64,000 bases of DNA from Paraburkholderia sp. Ac-20340. Its GTDB lineage: Bacteria > Pseudomonadota > Gammaproteobacteria > Burkholderiales > Burkholderiaceae. The notes under the pieces were generated by a model. It did no database searches and was not told the origin of the DNA. It saw only the letters and a list, made by a program, of their open reading frames with translations. Shown piece by piece: positions 1 through 9,161 of the stretch (the stretch's first letter is position 1; the number at the start of each line of letters is the position of its first letter). The translations under genes and the position numbers were made by a program. The stretch is from positions 1 to 64,000 of the forward strand of contig NZ_JAAGPR010000008.1 in the NCBI RefSeq assembly GCF_017104965.1, in the 5' to 3' direction.

Positions 1-2868
1 CGTGGCCGACGGCGCGTTCGTCGCGCGGGCGCCGCGTGCCGCCGTCGCCTTCACGGCCGCCTTCTTTGCAGGCGCTTTCGGTTCGGGTGCGGCCACCGCA
101 TGCGCCGCCGCAGCGGCTGCAGCCTTCACCTTCGACGAAGCCGGGCGCGCAGCGCGCTTGGGCTTTTCGACCACAACGGGTTCAACAGCAGCCTTGGTCG
201 CGTTGGTGGCTTTGGCACGCGTTCGCACCGGCGCGGCCTCTTCCACGCGCTTAGCCGATGAAGATGCCGATGCCGCCGCGCCCTGCGAACCGCTCTCGGC
301 CGTTTGCGAACCGGCGCCGGATTTCGAGCCCTCGCCACCGCCGCCCGAACCTTCCGAACCACCGGCCCCGCTGCTTCCCGGCGGCGGCGGCAACGCATCC
401 TTCTCGCTGCCAGGTTCCAGGCCCAGCACACGTTGCACTTCGGCAAAACGCTCGGCGCGCTCGCCTTCCAGCGGCTCGTACGCCGTGGCGACCTGATACA
501 CCACCGCCATCAAGGTGCGCCGCGTGCGAGCGTCCGGCACGAGATCGGGCAGCGCCGCAATCGCCGCGTGCGCGTCGAGTTGCACGATCGCGCCCTGGCG
601 GCGCGCCGCGTCCTTGAGTTCGGCGATGGTCGGCTGCCGGTCGCCCAGATACTCGCGCCCGAGTTCGCGCATGCGCTGGAACGGGCGGTACTGCACCACA
701 TGCATTTCATCGGCGAGATAGGCCAGCACGCGCATGAACGCATCGAGCAGCGAACCGCTATGCAGATGCGCGCGCGCCGCACGCAGACGCGTCTGCGCGA
801 GTTCCTTGCGCAGTGCCGATAGCGGCGGCGCAATTGGATCGAGCGGCGTGTTGGGCGCAACGCCCACCCACGCCTGCACCCACGGCGCCGTATAGAGGCT
901 GTAGAACGTGCGCTCGACCCACGCATCGCGCGCATCGCGATACGCATCCCACGCGCCTTCGATGCTCGCCGAGACCTGCTTTTCCATCAGCGTAAATGGA
1001 TTGTCGGGCGCGGCGGGTTTGCGATGCGCGCGCACCGTTTCGGCGATGGCCGGCAACACGCCCAGCGCAGGATTCGCGTCGCTGAACATGCTGCGCTCCA
1101 CGCGCGACGGATGCGACTCGCGCAACAGATGCGCGCTCAGCGCATTGCTCGAACCGCGCACGACCGGCGAAACGAACAGATCGTAAATACGCTGATTGTT
1201 CTCCGCGAAACGGCGCACGACTTCGAACGGCTGCTCGTCTTCGCGGCCATCGTCGAGCGCGAGCACATCGTCAATCGTGCGGCGCTCGAAGCGGATTTCA
1301 TAACGCCCTTCGAGCGCTTCGAGACGGCCCGCTTCCGGCGTCGAATCGGTGATCTTCGCTTCGTAAAGGCCCGGCGAAAGCACGTCGATCAGATCGAGCG
1401 CCGAAAATAGTTCGGTGTGCTCCTTATTTGCCACGCTGGCCGAAACGAAAATCCCCAGATGCCCGACCTTGTCATGCAGGCAATAGACGATCACCTGTTC
1501 GTTGGCGACGATCTCATCCACGCTCGCGTAGAGGTCGGGAATCCAGTTGAGCGCCTGTTGCGGCGGCGTGATGTTGTCGCCCCACGAAGCCAGCACGATG
1601 ATCGGCGTGCGGATGTTGCGCAGATCGACCGGCGCGCGCGCGTTCTTCGCGTACACCTCGTTGCGCGTCAGGTGATTGCCGACAAACAGGTTCTGCACGA
1701 TCCAGTCGATTTCCGCGCGGTTCAACTGGAAATGGCCGCCCCACCAGCGCTCGAATTCGAGGAAGCGCTCGCGCTCCGTATCGACTTTCGCGTAGAGGTT
1801 GTAGAGCTTGCCCCAGAACGTGTTCGACGGATTGAGGTTCTCGAAGTTGGTGACCAGATGCGCGCCGTCGAAGTGGCCATCGCCCAGATCGGCAGCCAGC
1901 GACGACGCCCACGAACCGCCCAGCATGCCGCCCGAATAACGCATCGGGTTCTTGCCGATCACACCGGCCCAGTACGAGAGCGGCGAGCCGGCCAGCATCA
2001 ACGGACCCACCAGCGAAGGCGCGGAAGCCGCGAGCAGCGCCGCCGCCCAGCCGCCCTGGCAGTTGCCGATCACGAACGGCAGGCCATCGGCGTCGGCGTG
2101 CATTTCGCGCACTTTGCGCAGGAACACGGCTTCGGCCTTGCCGACCGATTCGATCGTCTGCGTTTCGGTCGGCACCGGGAAGAAGGTCACGAAGTAGCAA
2201 GGATGACCCTTGCGCAGCGCGATGCCCACTTCGCTGTCCATCTTGAAGCCCGCAATGCCGGGACCGTGGCCCGCACGCGGGTCGATCACCACGAACGGAC
2301 GCATGCGCGCATCGGTTTCGACGCCCGGCTCCGGCTTGATGCGCAGGAGTGCGTAATTGCACGGATCGTCGAGCTCGCGGCCATCGACGATCACGTCGTA
2401 GTCGAACGCGAGCACCGGCGGCATGCCCGCCTTCTCGTGCATATAGGTCTGGTTGCCGCGCTCGCGCAGCACGTCGAGAAACAGCACGCTGCGCTGCCAC
2501 GCGTCGAACAGGTAATCGAACAGCGGCTGGATCGCGGCGGGCGCGGCCGCGGGCAGTTTCGGCGCGGCGGGCAACGTGGCGGCGGCGCCCGCTGCGCGCG
2601 TGAGCGCGAAACCGCTGAACGGCGCGGCGGCCTGCGTGAATGCCGATTGCCACGCGTTGCCCAGCACATTGTTCAACGCCGATTGCGCGGCTTCGGCCGA
2701 TTCGGCAAAAGCATCGGCGATGGGCTGGAACGGCGGCAAGGCCTGGAATGCGGAGAGCGAGGCAAGCGGCTTGAGCGGCCAGAAGGGCCAGAACGTGGAG
2801 GCCGGATCGGCAGGCGCGGAGGAAGAGGAAGTTGCGGGCGAAACGGTGGAAAGGGCGGAAACTGCCAC
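1..2868 (-). CDS. DUF3141 alpha/beta-hydrolase (PHA-synthase-like), C-terminus cut by window edge
   Basis: The frame is open from a GTG at 2868 to base 1, so 956 residues are visible and the C-terminus is missing. A GGAG lies 9 nt before the GTG; no better ATG is near. An alanine-rich N-terminus (about 1-110) precedes an alpha/beta-hydrolase region in which GNCQGGW near residue 270 resembles the cysteine nucleophile elbow of polyhydroxyalkanoate synthases. The visible C-terminal part (about 780 onward) is low-complexity Ser/Gly/Glu and then Lys/Ala-rich, histone-H1-like. DUF3141 proteins are annotated as putative 3-hydroxyalkanoate synthetases and commonly sit beside pta-ackA, as here, where they are divergent. 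Polymerase activity is inferred only. The basic tail could bind DNA or granules. Confidence 0.8.
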   Translation of the reverse strand, partial: MAVSALSTVSPATSSSSAPADPASTFWPFWPLKPLASLSAFQALPPFQPIADAFAESAEAAQSALNNVLGNAWQSAFTQAAAPFSGFALTRAAGAAATLPAAPKLPAAAPAAIQPLFDYLFDAWQRSVLFLDVLRERGNQTYMHEKAGMPPVLAFDYDVIVDGRELDDPCNYALLRIKPEPGVETDARMRPFVVIDPRAGHGPGIAGFKMDSEVGIALRKGHPCYFVTFFPVPTETQTIESVGKAEAVFLRKVREMHADADGLPFVIGNCQGGWAAALLAASAPSLVGPLMLAGSPLSYWAGVIGKNPMRYSGGMLGGSWASSLAADLGDGHFDGAHLVTNFENLNPSNTFWGKLYNLYAKVDTERERFLEFERWWGGHFQLNRAEIDWIVQNLFVGNHLTRNEVYAKNARAPVDLRNIRTPIIVLASWGDNITPPQQALNWIPDLYASVDEIVANEQVIVYCLHDKVGHLGIFVSASVANKEHTELFSALDLIDVLSPGLYEAKITDSTPEAGRLEALEGRYEIRFERRTIDDVLALDDGREDEQPFEVVRRFAENNQRIYDLFVSPVVRGSSNALSAHLLRESHPSRVERSMFSDANPALGVLPAIAETVRAHRKPAAPDNPFTLMEKQVSASIEGAWDAYRDARDAWVERTFYSLYTAPWVQAWVGVAPNTPLDPIAPPLSALRKELAQTRLRAARAHLHSGSLLDAFMRVLAYLADEMHVVQYRPFQRMRELGREYLGDRQPTIAELKDAARRQGAIVQLDAHAAIAALPDLVPDARTRRTLMAVVYQVATAYEPLEGERAERFAEVQRVLGLEPGSEKDALPPPPGSSGAGGSEGSGGGGEGSKSGAGSQTAESGSQGAAASASSSAKRVEEAAPVRTRAKATNATKAAVEPVVVEKPKRAARPASSKVKAAAAAAAHAVAAPEPKAPAKKAAVKATAARGARATNAPSAT

Positions 2869-3367
2869 GACACGAATCTCCTTTGACGGGTGCGCGCGGC
2901 CTGCGGCCAGCGGGCCTGGCGGGCGGCGCATACGGTGCGGCGGGTGGCGTCATGCAGCGTGATTGGCGCGCGCCCAGACTGCGCATCGATGAGGCCCGAT
3001 ACACGGGCGTGCGCACGCGGCAGTCATGCTGCACTGCAAAAGTCCAATCTAGGCAGCGCCGTGCCGAAAGTCAAGGCGGGCCGGATCACGCTGCGAAGTC
3101 ACGGTTGCGTCATGATCGCGCCGTGGCGTGAACACGCCGTGACAGAAACATGTCGATGGGCGCGGCGCTTTGCTGCACAAGCCACGCGCGAGCGGCGCGT
3201 TACCATGCGCACTGCATTGAACCGGCGCACCGCGCGCACTTTACGCGCTGCCTCCCGCACGCTGGACTACACTATTGGCGCTTTGCGCGGCGCAACAATC
3301 GCGGCGCGAAAGGGAACGACGCCCTCGTCACATTCGTGGTCGAACATGCTTTTGCGTGGAGCCTGAA
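2869..3367. promoter_or_regulatory. Divergent promoter region between DUF3141 gene and pta
   Basis: About 500 bp without a convincing gene separates the two divergent transcripts. It contains a perfect inverted repeat, GGCGTG-AA-CACGCC, at 3125-3138. A TACACT -10-like element lies near 3268, roughly 100 bp before pta. The short frames here lack ribosome sites and family resemblance. A shared regulator acting at the palindrome is an inference. Confidence 0.4.
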
Positions 3368-4309
3368 ATGACTGCAACGCCCGACAAATATTCGGTCCTG
3401 CTGGCGCGCTGCGCGGGTCTGCCGCCCGTGCCCACGGCCGTCGCTCATCCCTGCGATGTCTCGTCGCTCACGGGCGCGCTCGACGCCGCGAATCTCGGCC
3501 TGATTGCGCCGATCCTCGTCGGCCCCGAAGCGAAGATCCGCTCGGTGGCACAGGAAGCGAACCTCTCGCTCGACAACGTCCGGATCGTCGATGCGCCGCA
3601 CAGCCACGCGTCCGCCGAACTCGCCGTGCATGCGGTGCGCGCGGGCGAAGCCGAACTGCTGATGAAGGGCAGCCTGCACACCGACGAACTGCTGCACGAA
3701 GTCGCCTCGGGCACCAACGGCCTGCGCACGGAACGACGTCTCTCGCACGTGTTCGCGATGGACGTGCCCAACTATCACAAGCCGCTGTTCATCACCGACG
3801 CCGCCGTCAACATCTTCCCCAAGCTCGCCGATAAAGCCGACATCGTGCGCAACGCCATCGATCTCGTGCAGGCGCTGGGCATCGCCACGCCGAAGGTGGC
3901 GATCCTCGCGGCGGTCGAAACGGTCTCCGACAAGATGCCTTCGACGATCGACGCCGCCGCGCTGTGCAAGATGGCCGATCGCGGCCAGATCGAAGGCGGC
4001 CTGCTCGACGGGCCGCTCGCCTTCGACAACGCCATCAGCACCGAAGCCGCGCGCATCAAGCATATTCATTCGCCGGTCGCGGGCGATCCCGACATCCTGC
4101 TCGTGCCCGATCTCGAAGCGGGCAACATGCTCGCCAAGCAGTTGACCTTTCTCGCGGGCGCGGAATCCGCCGGCATCGTGCTGGGCGCGCGCGTGCCCAT
4201 CATTCTCACGAGCCGCGCCGATACCGTGCGCTCGCGCATCGGCAGTTGCGCGATTGCCGTGCTGCTCGCGCATGCGCGGCGCGCGCGCCAGAACGCGGAG
4301 GTGCTGTAA
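3368..4309 (+). CDS. pta: Phosphate acetyl/butyryltransferase
   Basis: A 313-residue single-domain PTA_PTB family enzyme that interconverts acyl-CoA plus phosphate and acyl phosphate plus CoA. The start is the ATG at 3368, with GGAG 6 nt upstream; longer in-frame starts lack a site. Conserved blocks visible are LMKGSLHTDELLHEV around residue 100 and VPDLEAGNMLAKQLTFLAGAESAG around 250, typical of the phosphotransacetylase/phosphotransbutyrylase fold. It lacks the N-terminal domains of the long enteric Pta. The acetate kinase ATG directly abuts its stop codon, so the two form one acetyl-phosphate pathway in one operon. A preference for butyryl-CoA or other acyl-CoA cannot be excluded. Confidence 0.9.
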   Translation: MTATPDKYSVLLARCAGLPPVPTAVAHPCDVSSLTGALDAANLGLIAPILVGPEAKIRSVAQEANLSLDNVRIVDAPHSHASAELAVHAVRAGEAELLMKGSLHTDELLHEVASGTNGLRTERRLSHVFAMDVPNYHKPLFITDAAVNIFPKLADKADIVRNAIDLVQALGIATPKVAILAAVETVSDKMPSTIDAAALCKMADRGQIEGGLLDGPLAFDNAISTEAARIKHIHSPVAGDPDILLVPDLEAGNMLAKQLTFLAGAESAGIVLGARVPIILTSRADTVRSRIGSCAIAVLLAHARRARQNAEVL

Positions 4310-5578
4310 ATGAGCGTCGATAATGCGCATGCATCGGCCCAGCATCACCATCCGAACGGCGGCGAAGGCCAGATCGTGCTGGTCGTGAACGCGGGTTCGT
4401 CGAGCATCAAGTGCTCGGTGTATCGCGTGATCGACGATGCCCACGCGGAAGGCGGCCTGCGCGCGATTCATGGCGCGGGCGGGCAGATCGAAGGCATCGG
4501 CGTGGCGCCGCGCGTGGAAGCGCATATGGCCGACGGCCGGCTGATCGTCGATGAAAAATTCCCCGTCGCGCAGGTCGCCGATCACGACGCTGCGTTCCGT
4601 CTGCTGCGTCTCGTGCTCGCGGTGGGTTTGCGCGACACGCCGCCCGCGGCGATCGGCCATCGGGTCGTGCATGGCGGCGCGCATTTCAGGGACGCGGTGC
4701 TGATCGACGATCAGGTGATCGAAGAACTCGATTCGCTCACGCCGCTCGCGCCGCTGCATCAGCCGCACAATCTCGCGGCGATCCGCGCGGTGCGCATCGC
4801 CGCGCCCGAACTGCCGCAAGTGGCCTGTTTCGATACGGCGTTTCACGCGGGCAACGACGTCATGGCGCAGCTATTCGCGCTGCCCTACCACTACTACGAG
4901 CAAGGCATACGCCGATACGGCTTTCATGGCCTCTCGTACGAATACATCGCGCATCATCTGCACGCCGTTGCGCCCGATATCGCGCGCGGGCGCGTCGTGG
5001 TCGCGCATCTGGGCAATGGCGCGAGCCTGTGTGCGATGAAAGACGGCCAGAGCGTCGAAACGACCATGGGTCTCACCGCGCTCGACGGCCTGCCGATGGG
5101 CACGCGCTGCGGCGCGCTCGACGCGGGCGCGGTGCTGTGGATGATGGAACGCGGCATGGGCCACGACGAAATCGAGAAGCTGCTGTATCACGACTCGGGC
5201 CTCAAGGGACTCTCGGGTGTGAGCAGCGATATGCGCGAACTGCTGAAAAGCGACAGCGCGCAGGCGAAGCTCGCCATCGACTTCTACACGTATCGCATTG
5301 CGCAGGAAGTGGGCAAGCTCGCGGTCGTGCTCGGCGGGCTGGATGCGCTGGTGTTCACGGCGGGGATCGGCGAACACGCGCCGCAGATTCGCGCGCAGGT
5401 GTGCGAGCGTCTTGCGCCGCTATTCGGCGTGACGCTCGATACGGCGGCCAACGAGGCGGGCAAGGAGCGCGTGGCCGCGCACGACAGCCGCATGCCGGTG
5501 TTCGCCGTTCGCACCGACGAAGAAGGCATGATCGCGCTGCATACCGCGCGACTGCTGCGTGGCGCGAAGCCGCACTGA
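4310..5578 (+). CDS. ackA: Acetate kinase
   Basis: 422 residues; phosphorylates acetate with ATP (or runs in reverse to make ATP from acetyl phosphate). ASKHA-fold signatures are present: VNAGSSSIKCSVY near the N-terminus, HRVVHGGAHF around residue 120, FDTAFH around 175, AHLGNGASLCA around 230 and TAGIGEHAPQIR around 345. The start ATG follows the pta stop codon with no gap, indicating translational coupling. About 20 residues longer than the E. coli enzyme because of an N-terminal His-rich leader. With pta it gives overflow acetate formation and re-assimilation. Confidence 0.95.
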   Translation: MSVDNAHASAQHHHPNGGEGQIVLVVNAGSSSIKCSVYRVIDDAHAEGGLRAIHGAGGQIEGIGVAPRVEAHMADGRLIVDEKFPVAQVADHDAAFRLLRLVLAVGLRDTPPAAIGHRVVHGGAHFRDAVLIDDQVIEELDSLTPLAPLHQPHNLAAIRAVRIAAPELPQVACFDTAFHAGNDVMAQLFALPYHYYEQGIRRYGFHGLSYEYIAHHLHAVAPDIARGRVVVAHLGNGASLCAMKDGQSVETTMGLTALDGLPMGTRCGALDAGAVLWMMERGMGHDEIEKLLYHDSGLKGLSGVSSDMRELLKSDSAQAKLAIDFYTYRIAQEVGKLAVVLGGLDALVFTAGIGEHAPQIRAQVCERLAPLFGVTLDTAANEAGKERVAAHDSRMPVFAVRTDEEGMIALHTARLLRGAKPH

Positions 5579-5625
5579 TCTTCGCATTGATCGGCACACT
5601 GATCGGCGCACAGCGGCTCAATCGC

Positions 5626-6258
5626 TCAGGCGTACTTGAGCCGCGCTTCGATTTCGAGCGCGGCGCTTGCGTGCGCTGCATCGGCGTCTTCTTCGCGCAG
5701 ACGCCGCGGCGCTTCGCATTGCACGAGCGTATCGACGAAATACTTCGCGCGCGGCCACGGCCCGAAGCCTGCCGCCGTGTTGATATGCCCGGCGTCGCCC
5801 AGGTTCACGAACGCGCTGCCCAGTTGCTGCGCAAGACGCTGCGCGCCTTCGAGCGACATCCACGGATCGGTTTCGCTGCCGATCAGAATCGACGGCACGT
5901 TCAGGCGGCGCGCCTCGAACGGTCCGGCAAAGCGAAACTTCTCCGGGCTCGCGGGCGCGACGAACAGCACGCCGGCCACATCGGCGCTCAACAAGCCGTT
6001 TTCCAGCGCATACGCCGTCACGAGGCAGCCGAAGCTGTGCGCCGCGAGCAGGAACGGCCCGCGTTCGCGCGCGAGCCGCTGCGCCAGCGCGCGGCTCCAG
6101 ATCGCCAGATCGGGCGCGTCCCAGTCGTCCTGTTCGACGCGCAGCGAACGCGGAAACTGGCGCTCGAGCCAGCTCTGCCAATGCGCGCCGTCGCTGCCGT
6201 GCAGGCCCGGCACGGTGACGAGTCGCGGCGGCCAGCGTGATTGGGCGCACGAAAGCAT
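5626..6258 (-). CDS. RBBP9/YdeN-family alpha/beta hydrolase
   Basis: 210 residues from the ATG at 6258, preceded by GAGG at 8 nt; the in-frame upstream extension to 6375 looks like leader. The protein starts with the oxyanion region VTVPGLHGSDGAHWQSW typical of the RBBP9/YdeN serine hydrolase family (DUF452-like small hydrolases). The nucleophile elbow reads AAHSFGCL around residue 75, and a C-terminal GDAGHINTAAG supplies the catalytic histidine. The substrate is unknown. It converges with ackA (47 bp gap) and has its own A/T-rich upstream region. Confidence 0.8.
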   Translation of the reverse strand: MLSCAQSRWPPRLVTVPGLHGSDGAHWQSWLERQFPRSLRVEQDDWDAPDLAIWSRALAQRLARERGPFLLAAHSFGCLVTAYALENGLLSADVAGVLFVAPASPEKFRFAGPFEARRLNVPSILIGSETDPWMSLEGAQRLAQQLGSAFVNLGDAGHINTAAGFGPWPRAKYFVDTLVQCEAPRRLREEDADAAHASAALEIEARLKYA

Positions 6259-6486
6259 GATTTTTTCCTCGTATCGACGGATCGTGAAGGGATTGTGGTC
6301 CGCACCGCGCGCGCGCCGAACCAATTTTTTTTGCTTTGCTTTTTCGCGGACCGCCGATGGTGCAGTGCGGCGCACGCGAGCAGCGTTTCACGCCGAGAAA
6401 GCGCCGCAGCTTACGGTTTCAAAAAGTAGAATGTGAGTTTGTTTGAGACGGACTTCGTTCAGCGATTTCGAGGGAAACGTAGCACG

Positions 6487-7437
6487 ATGAAAATTCTGTT
6501 CTGGCTCCCGCAGGCCGATGCCTCCGCCTGGCTCGCCGGCCTCGCGCGCGCCCTGCCCGGCGCGGATCTGCGCGAATGGCAACCGGGCGACGACGCCCCC
6601 GCGGATTTCGCCGTCGTCTGGCATCCGCCGCGCGAACTGTTTGCCGCGCCGCGCGGGCTGCGCGCGGTGTTCAACCTGGGCGCGGGCGTCGATGCGATCC
6701 TCGCGCTCGAACGCGAACATCCCGGCACCCTGCCGCCGGACGCGCAACTCGTGCGTCTCGAAGATTCGGGCATGGCGCCGCAAATGGCCGAATACGTGCA
6801 GCACGCGGTACTGCGCTATCTGCGCCGCTTCGACGATTACGCACGGCAACAGGCGCGCCGCGAATGGCATGTGCTCGCGCCGCATCCGCACGAAACCTTC
6901 ACGGTGGGCGTGCTCGGCCTGGGCGTGCTCGGTGCGCAGGTCGCACGCGCGGTCGCGTCGCTCGGCGTGCCAGTGCGCGGTTTCTCGCGCAGCGCGAAAA
7001 CCATCGACGGTATCGAAACCTTCTCGGGCGAGTTGCACGGCCCATCGTTCGACGCCTTTCTCGACGATGTGAAAGTGCTCGTGAACCTGCTGCCCGCCAC
7101 GCCCGACACCGAAGATGTGCTGAACGCGCAGACCTTCGGCAAGCTCGCGCGCGGCGCGTATCTCGTGAACGTCGCGCGCGGCACGCATCTGGTCGAACAG
7201 GATCTGCTCGACGCGCTGGCGAACGGCACGCTCGCGGCGGCCACGCTCGACGTGTTCCGCACCGAACCGCTGCCGCAGGATCACCCCTTCTGGCAGGAGC
7301 CGCGCATCACGATCACGCCGCATAGCTCGGCGCTCACCTTGCGCGACGAAGCGATCTCGCAGATCGCGGACAAGATCGAAGCGCTCGCGCGCGGCGAAAC
7401 CGTGAGCGGCGTGGTGCACGTCAAGCGCGGTTATTGA
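6487..7437 (+). CDS. ghrA: 2-hydroxyacid dehydrogenase, GhrA-like glyoxylate/hydroxypyruvate reductase
   Basis: 316 residues, NAD(P)H-dependent D-2-hydroxyacid dehydrogenase. A Rossmann glycine motif (GVLGLGVLGAQVARA) lies around residue 140. Catalytic Arg is in NVARGTHLV (about 238), Glu in FRTEPLPQDHPFW (about 265) and His in ITPHSSALT (about 280). Length and N-terminus (MKILFWLP) fit E. coli GhrA, which reduces glyoxylate and hydroxypyruvate. The ATG at 6487 was chosen over the in-frame GTG at 6433 because homologues begin at this motif; its ribosome site is weak. It may be cotranscribed with mvaB, 33 bp downstream. Confidence 0.85.
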   Translation: MKILFWLPQADASAWLAGLARALPGADLREWQPGDDAPADFAVVWHPPRELFAAPRGLRAVFNLGAGVDAILALEREHPGTLPPDAQLVRLEDSGMAPQMAEYVQHAVLRYLRRFDDYARQQARREWHVLAPHPHETFTVGVLGLGVLGAQVARAVASLGVPVRGFSRSAKTIDGIETFSGELHGPSFDAFLDDVKVLVNLLPATPDTEDVLNAQTFGKLARGAYLVNVARGTHLVEQDLLDALANGTLAAATLDVFRTEPLPQDHPFWQEPRITITPHSSALTLRDEAISQIADKIEALARGETVSGVVHVKRGY

Positions 7438-7470
7438 GCCGCGAGTCGTGCAAAAAAAACGGAGACAGAC

Positions 7471-8403
7471 ATGGCAGCAAACACCCTTCCCGGCGCGGTA
7501 AAAATCGTCGAAGTCGGCCCGCGCGACGGCCTGCAGAACGAAAAGGATTTCGTGCCGACCGCCGTGAAGATCGAACTGATCGATCGCCTCACGCAAGCCG
7601 GTTTCGCGAATATCGAAGCGGCGTCGTTCGTCTCGCCGAAATGGGTGCCGCAGATGGCCGACGGCGCGCAGGTGATGGACGGCATCGCGCGCCGCACAGG
7701 CACGATCTATTCCGCGCTCACGCCGAACCTGCGCGGTTTCGAAGGCGCGCTCGCCGCCCGCGCCGATGAAATCGTGATCTTCGGCGCCGCCAGCGAAGCG
7801 TTTTCGCAGAAGAACATCAATTGCTCGATCGCCGAAAGCATCGAACGTTTCGCGCCCGTGGCCGAAGCGGCGAAAGCCAATGGCGTGCGCATTCGCGGCA
7901 GCGTGTCGTGCGCGCTCGGCTGCCCGTATCAGGGCGATGTGCCGGTGGAATCGGTGGTGGACGTGGTGCAGCGCTTCGCCGCGCTCGGCTGCGACGAAAT
8001 CGATATCGCCGATACCATCGGCGTAGGCACGGCCAAGCGCGTGCACGAAGTATTCGAAGCGGTCACCAAGGTGTTTGCGCGCGAACGGCTTTCGGGCCAC
8101 TTCCACGATACCTACGGTCAGGCGCTGGCGAATATCTATGCGGCGCTCGAAGAAGGCATCGCGATCTTTCATGCTTCGGTGGCGGGTCTGGGCGGCTGTC
8201 CGTATGCGAAGGGCGCGACCGGCAACGTGGCGACCGAAGACGTGCTCTATCTGATGAACGGCCTGGGCATACACACGGGCATCGATCTCGACCAGGTGGT
8301 GGCCGCCGGCGATTTCATCTCGCGCACGATTGGCCGCGCCAATGTGTCGCGCGCGGGCAAGGCGCTGCTCGCGAAACAGCAGAACGCCATCGCTTGCGCC
8401 TGA
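7471..8403 (+). CDS. mvaB: Hydroxymethylglutaryl-CoA lyase
   Basis: 310 residues; cleaves HMG-CoA to acetyl-CoA and acetoacetate, the last step of leucine degradation. The HMGL-like TIM barrel begins with VEVGPRDGLQNEK (metal and substrate-binding Asp/Arg), contains HFHDTYGQ with the metal histidines around 210, and has the HMG-CoA lyase signature with active-site cysteine, SVAGLGGCPYAKGATGN, around residue 235. GGAG lies 7 nt before the ATG. Other leucine genes (liuABCD) are not in the window, so it is separated from its pathway partners. Confidence 0.93.
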   Translation: MAANTLPGAVKIVEVGPRDGLQNEKDFVPTAVKIELIDRLTQAGFANIEAASFVSPKWVPQMADGAQVMDGIARRTGTIYSALTPNLRGFEGALAARADEIVIFGAASEAFSQKNINCSIAESIERFAPVAEAAKANGVRIRGSVSCALGCPYQGDVPVESVVDVVQRFAALGCDEIDIADTIGVGTAKRVHEVFEAVTKVFARERLSGHFHDTYGQALANIYAALEEGIAIFHASVAGLGGCPYAKGATGNVATEDVLYLMNGLGIHTGIDLDQVVAAGDFISRTIGRANVSRAGKALLAKQQNAIACA

Positions 8404-8439
8404 TCCGACCTTGAATCGCAGTACGAAGGAATCCATACA

Positions 8440-8961
8440 ATGACGGACACCCTGATCAATTCCGAAAAAGACGGTATCGAAGCGCTGCCCGAATCGGCGC
8501 GGCGCGTGGCGCAATTGCTGCTCGATCACGGTCATGCGAAGCCGGTCGTGCTGCTGCCGGAAACCGGCAAGACCTCGGCAGAAGCGGCTGCGGGACTCGG
8601 CTGCGAAGTCGCGCAGATCGCCAAGTCGATCCTGTTTCGCCGCCGCAAGGACGACGCGCCCGTGCTGGTGATCGCGAGCGGCGCAAATCGCGTCGACGAG
8701 AAAAAGGTCGAGGCGCATGTGGGTGAAATCGGCCGCGCCGACGCGAAGTTCGTGCGCGAGATGACCGGCTATGCGATTGGCGGCGTGTGCCCGATCGGCC
8801 ACGCCACGCGCCCCGTCACGCTGATCGACGCCGATCTGTTCGCGCTCGACAGTCTCTGGGCGGCGGCGGGCCATCCGCATGCGGTGTTCAATCTGTCGCC
8901 GCAGGAACTCGCGGCCATGACCGGCGCGCCCGTGGTGGACGTCGCGCTGCGTGAAGCATGA
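8440..8961 (+). CDS. YbaK/EbsC-family aminoacyl-tRNA deacylase
   Basis: 173 residues; the single YbaK domain hydrolyses mischarged aminoacyl-tRNA (Cys- or Ala-tRNAPro type) in trans. The family lysine and surrounding block are visible (EVAQIAKSILF, about residue 65), followed by GYAIGGVCPIGH at about 108, the substrate-pocket loop. The stop overlaps the next gene in an ATGA, so translation is coupled to DUF1289. Which mischarged tRNA it edits cannot be read from the sequence; EbsC-type or ProXp-type are both possible. Confidence 0.85.
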   Translation: MTDTLINSEKDGIEALPESARRVAQLLLDHGHAKPVVLLPETGKTSAEAAAGLGCEVAQIAKSILFRRRKDDAPVLVIASGANRVDEKKVEAHVGEIGRADAKFVREMTGYAIGGVCPIGHATRPVTLIDADLFALDSLWAAAGHPHAVFNLSPQELAAMTGAPVVDVALREA

Positions 8962-9161
8962 GCACGCCTTCGCCCTGCATCAACATTTGCCGCATGAACG
9001 AAACGAGCGGCCTGTGCGAAGGCTGCCTGCGCACCATCGACGAGATCGCGTCCTGGTCCACGCTCGACGATGAAGCGAAGCGCGCCGTGTGGGATGCGAT
9101 CGAGCTACGGCACGCGAACTGGATCACGCATCGCGATGCCTTGCCGGGACGCGTGCAATGA
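8958..9161 (+). CDS. DUF1289 small cysteine-rich protein
   Basis: 67 residues. The pattern CINIC - (9) - CEGCLRTIDEIASW matches DUF1289 (YdhL-like), a short family with four cysteines that likely binds a metal. The function is unknown. It overlaps both neighbours by four bases (ATGA), sitting inside a five-gene coupled run. It is probably cytosolic, as no signal peptide is present. Confidence 0.85.
   Translation: MSTPSPCINICRMNETSGLCEGCLRTIDEIASWSTLDDEAKRAVWDAIELRHANWITHRDALPGRVQ

Noticed and set aside
1417..2886. A 489-codon plus-strand frame over the DUF3141 gene
   Set aside because: Arg/His-rich antisense shadow; the minus frame has hydrolase motifs.
3272..4846. A 524-codon minus-strand frame antisense to pta and ackA
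   Set aside because: The product is His/Arg-rich shadow sequence; the plus-strand frames carry clear enzyme signatures and ribosome sites.
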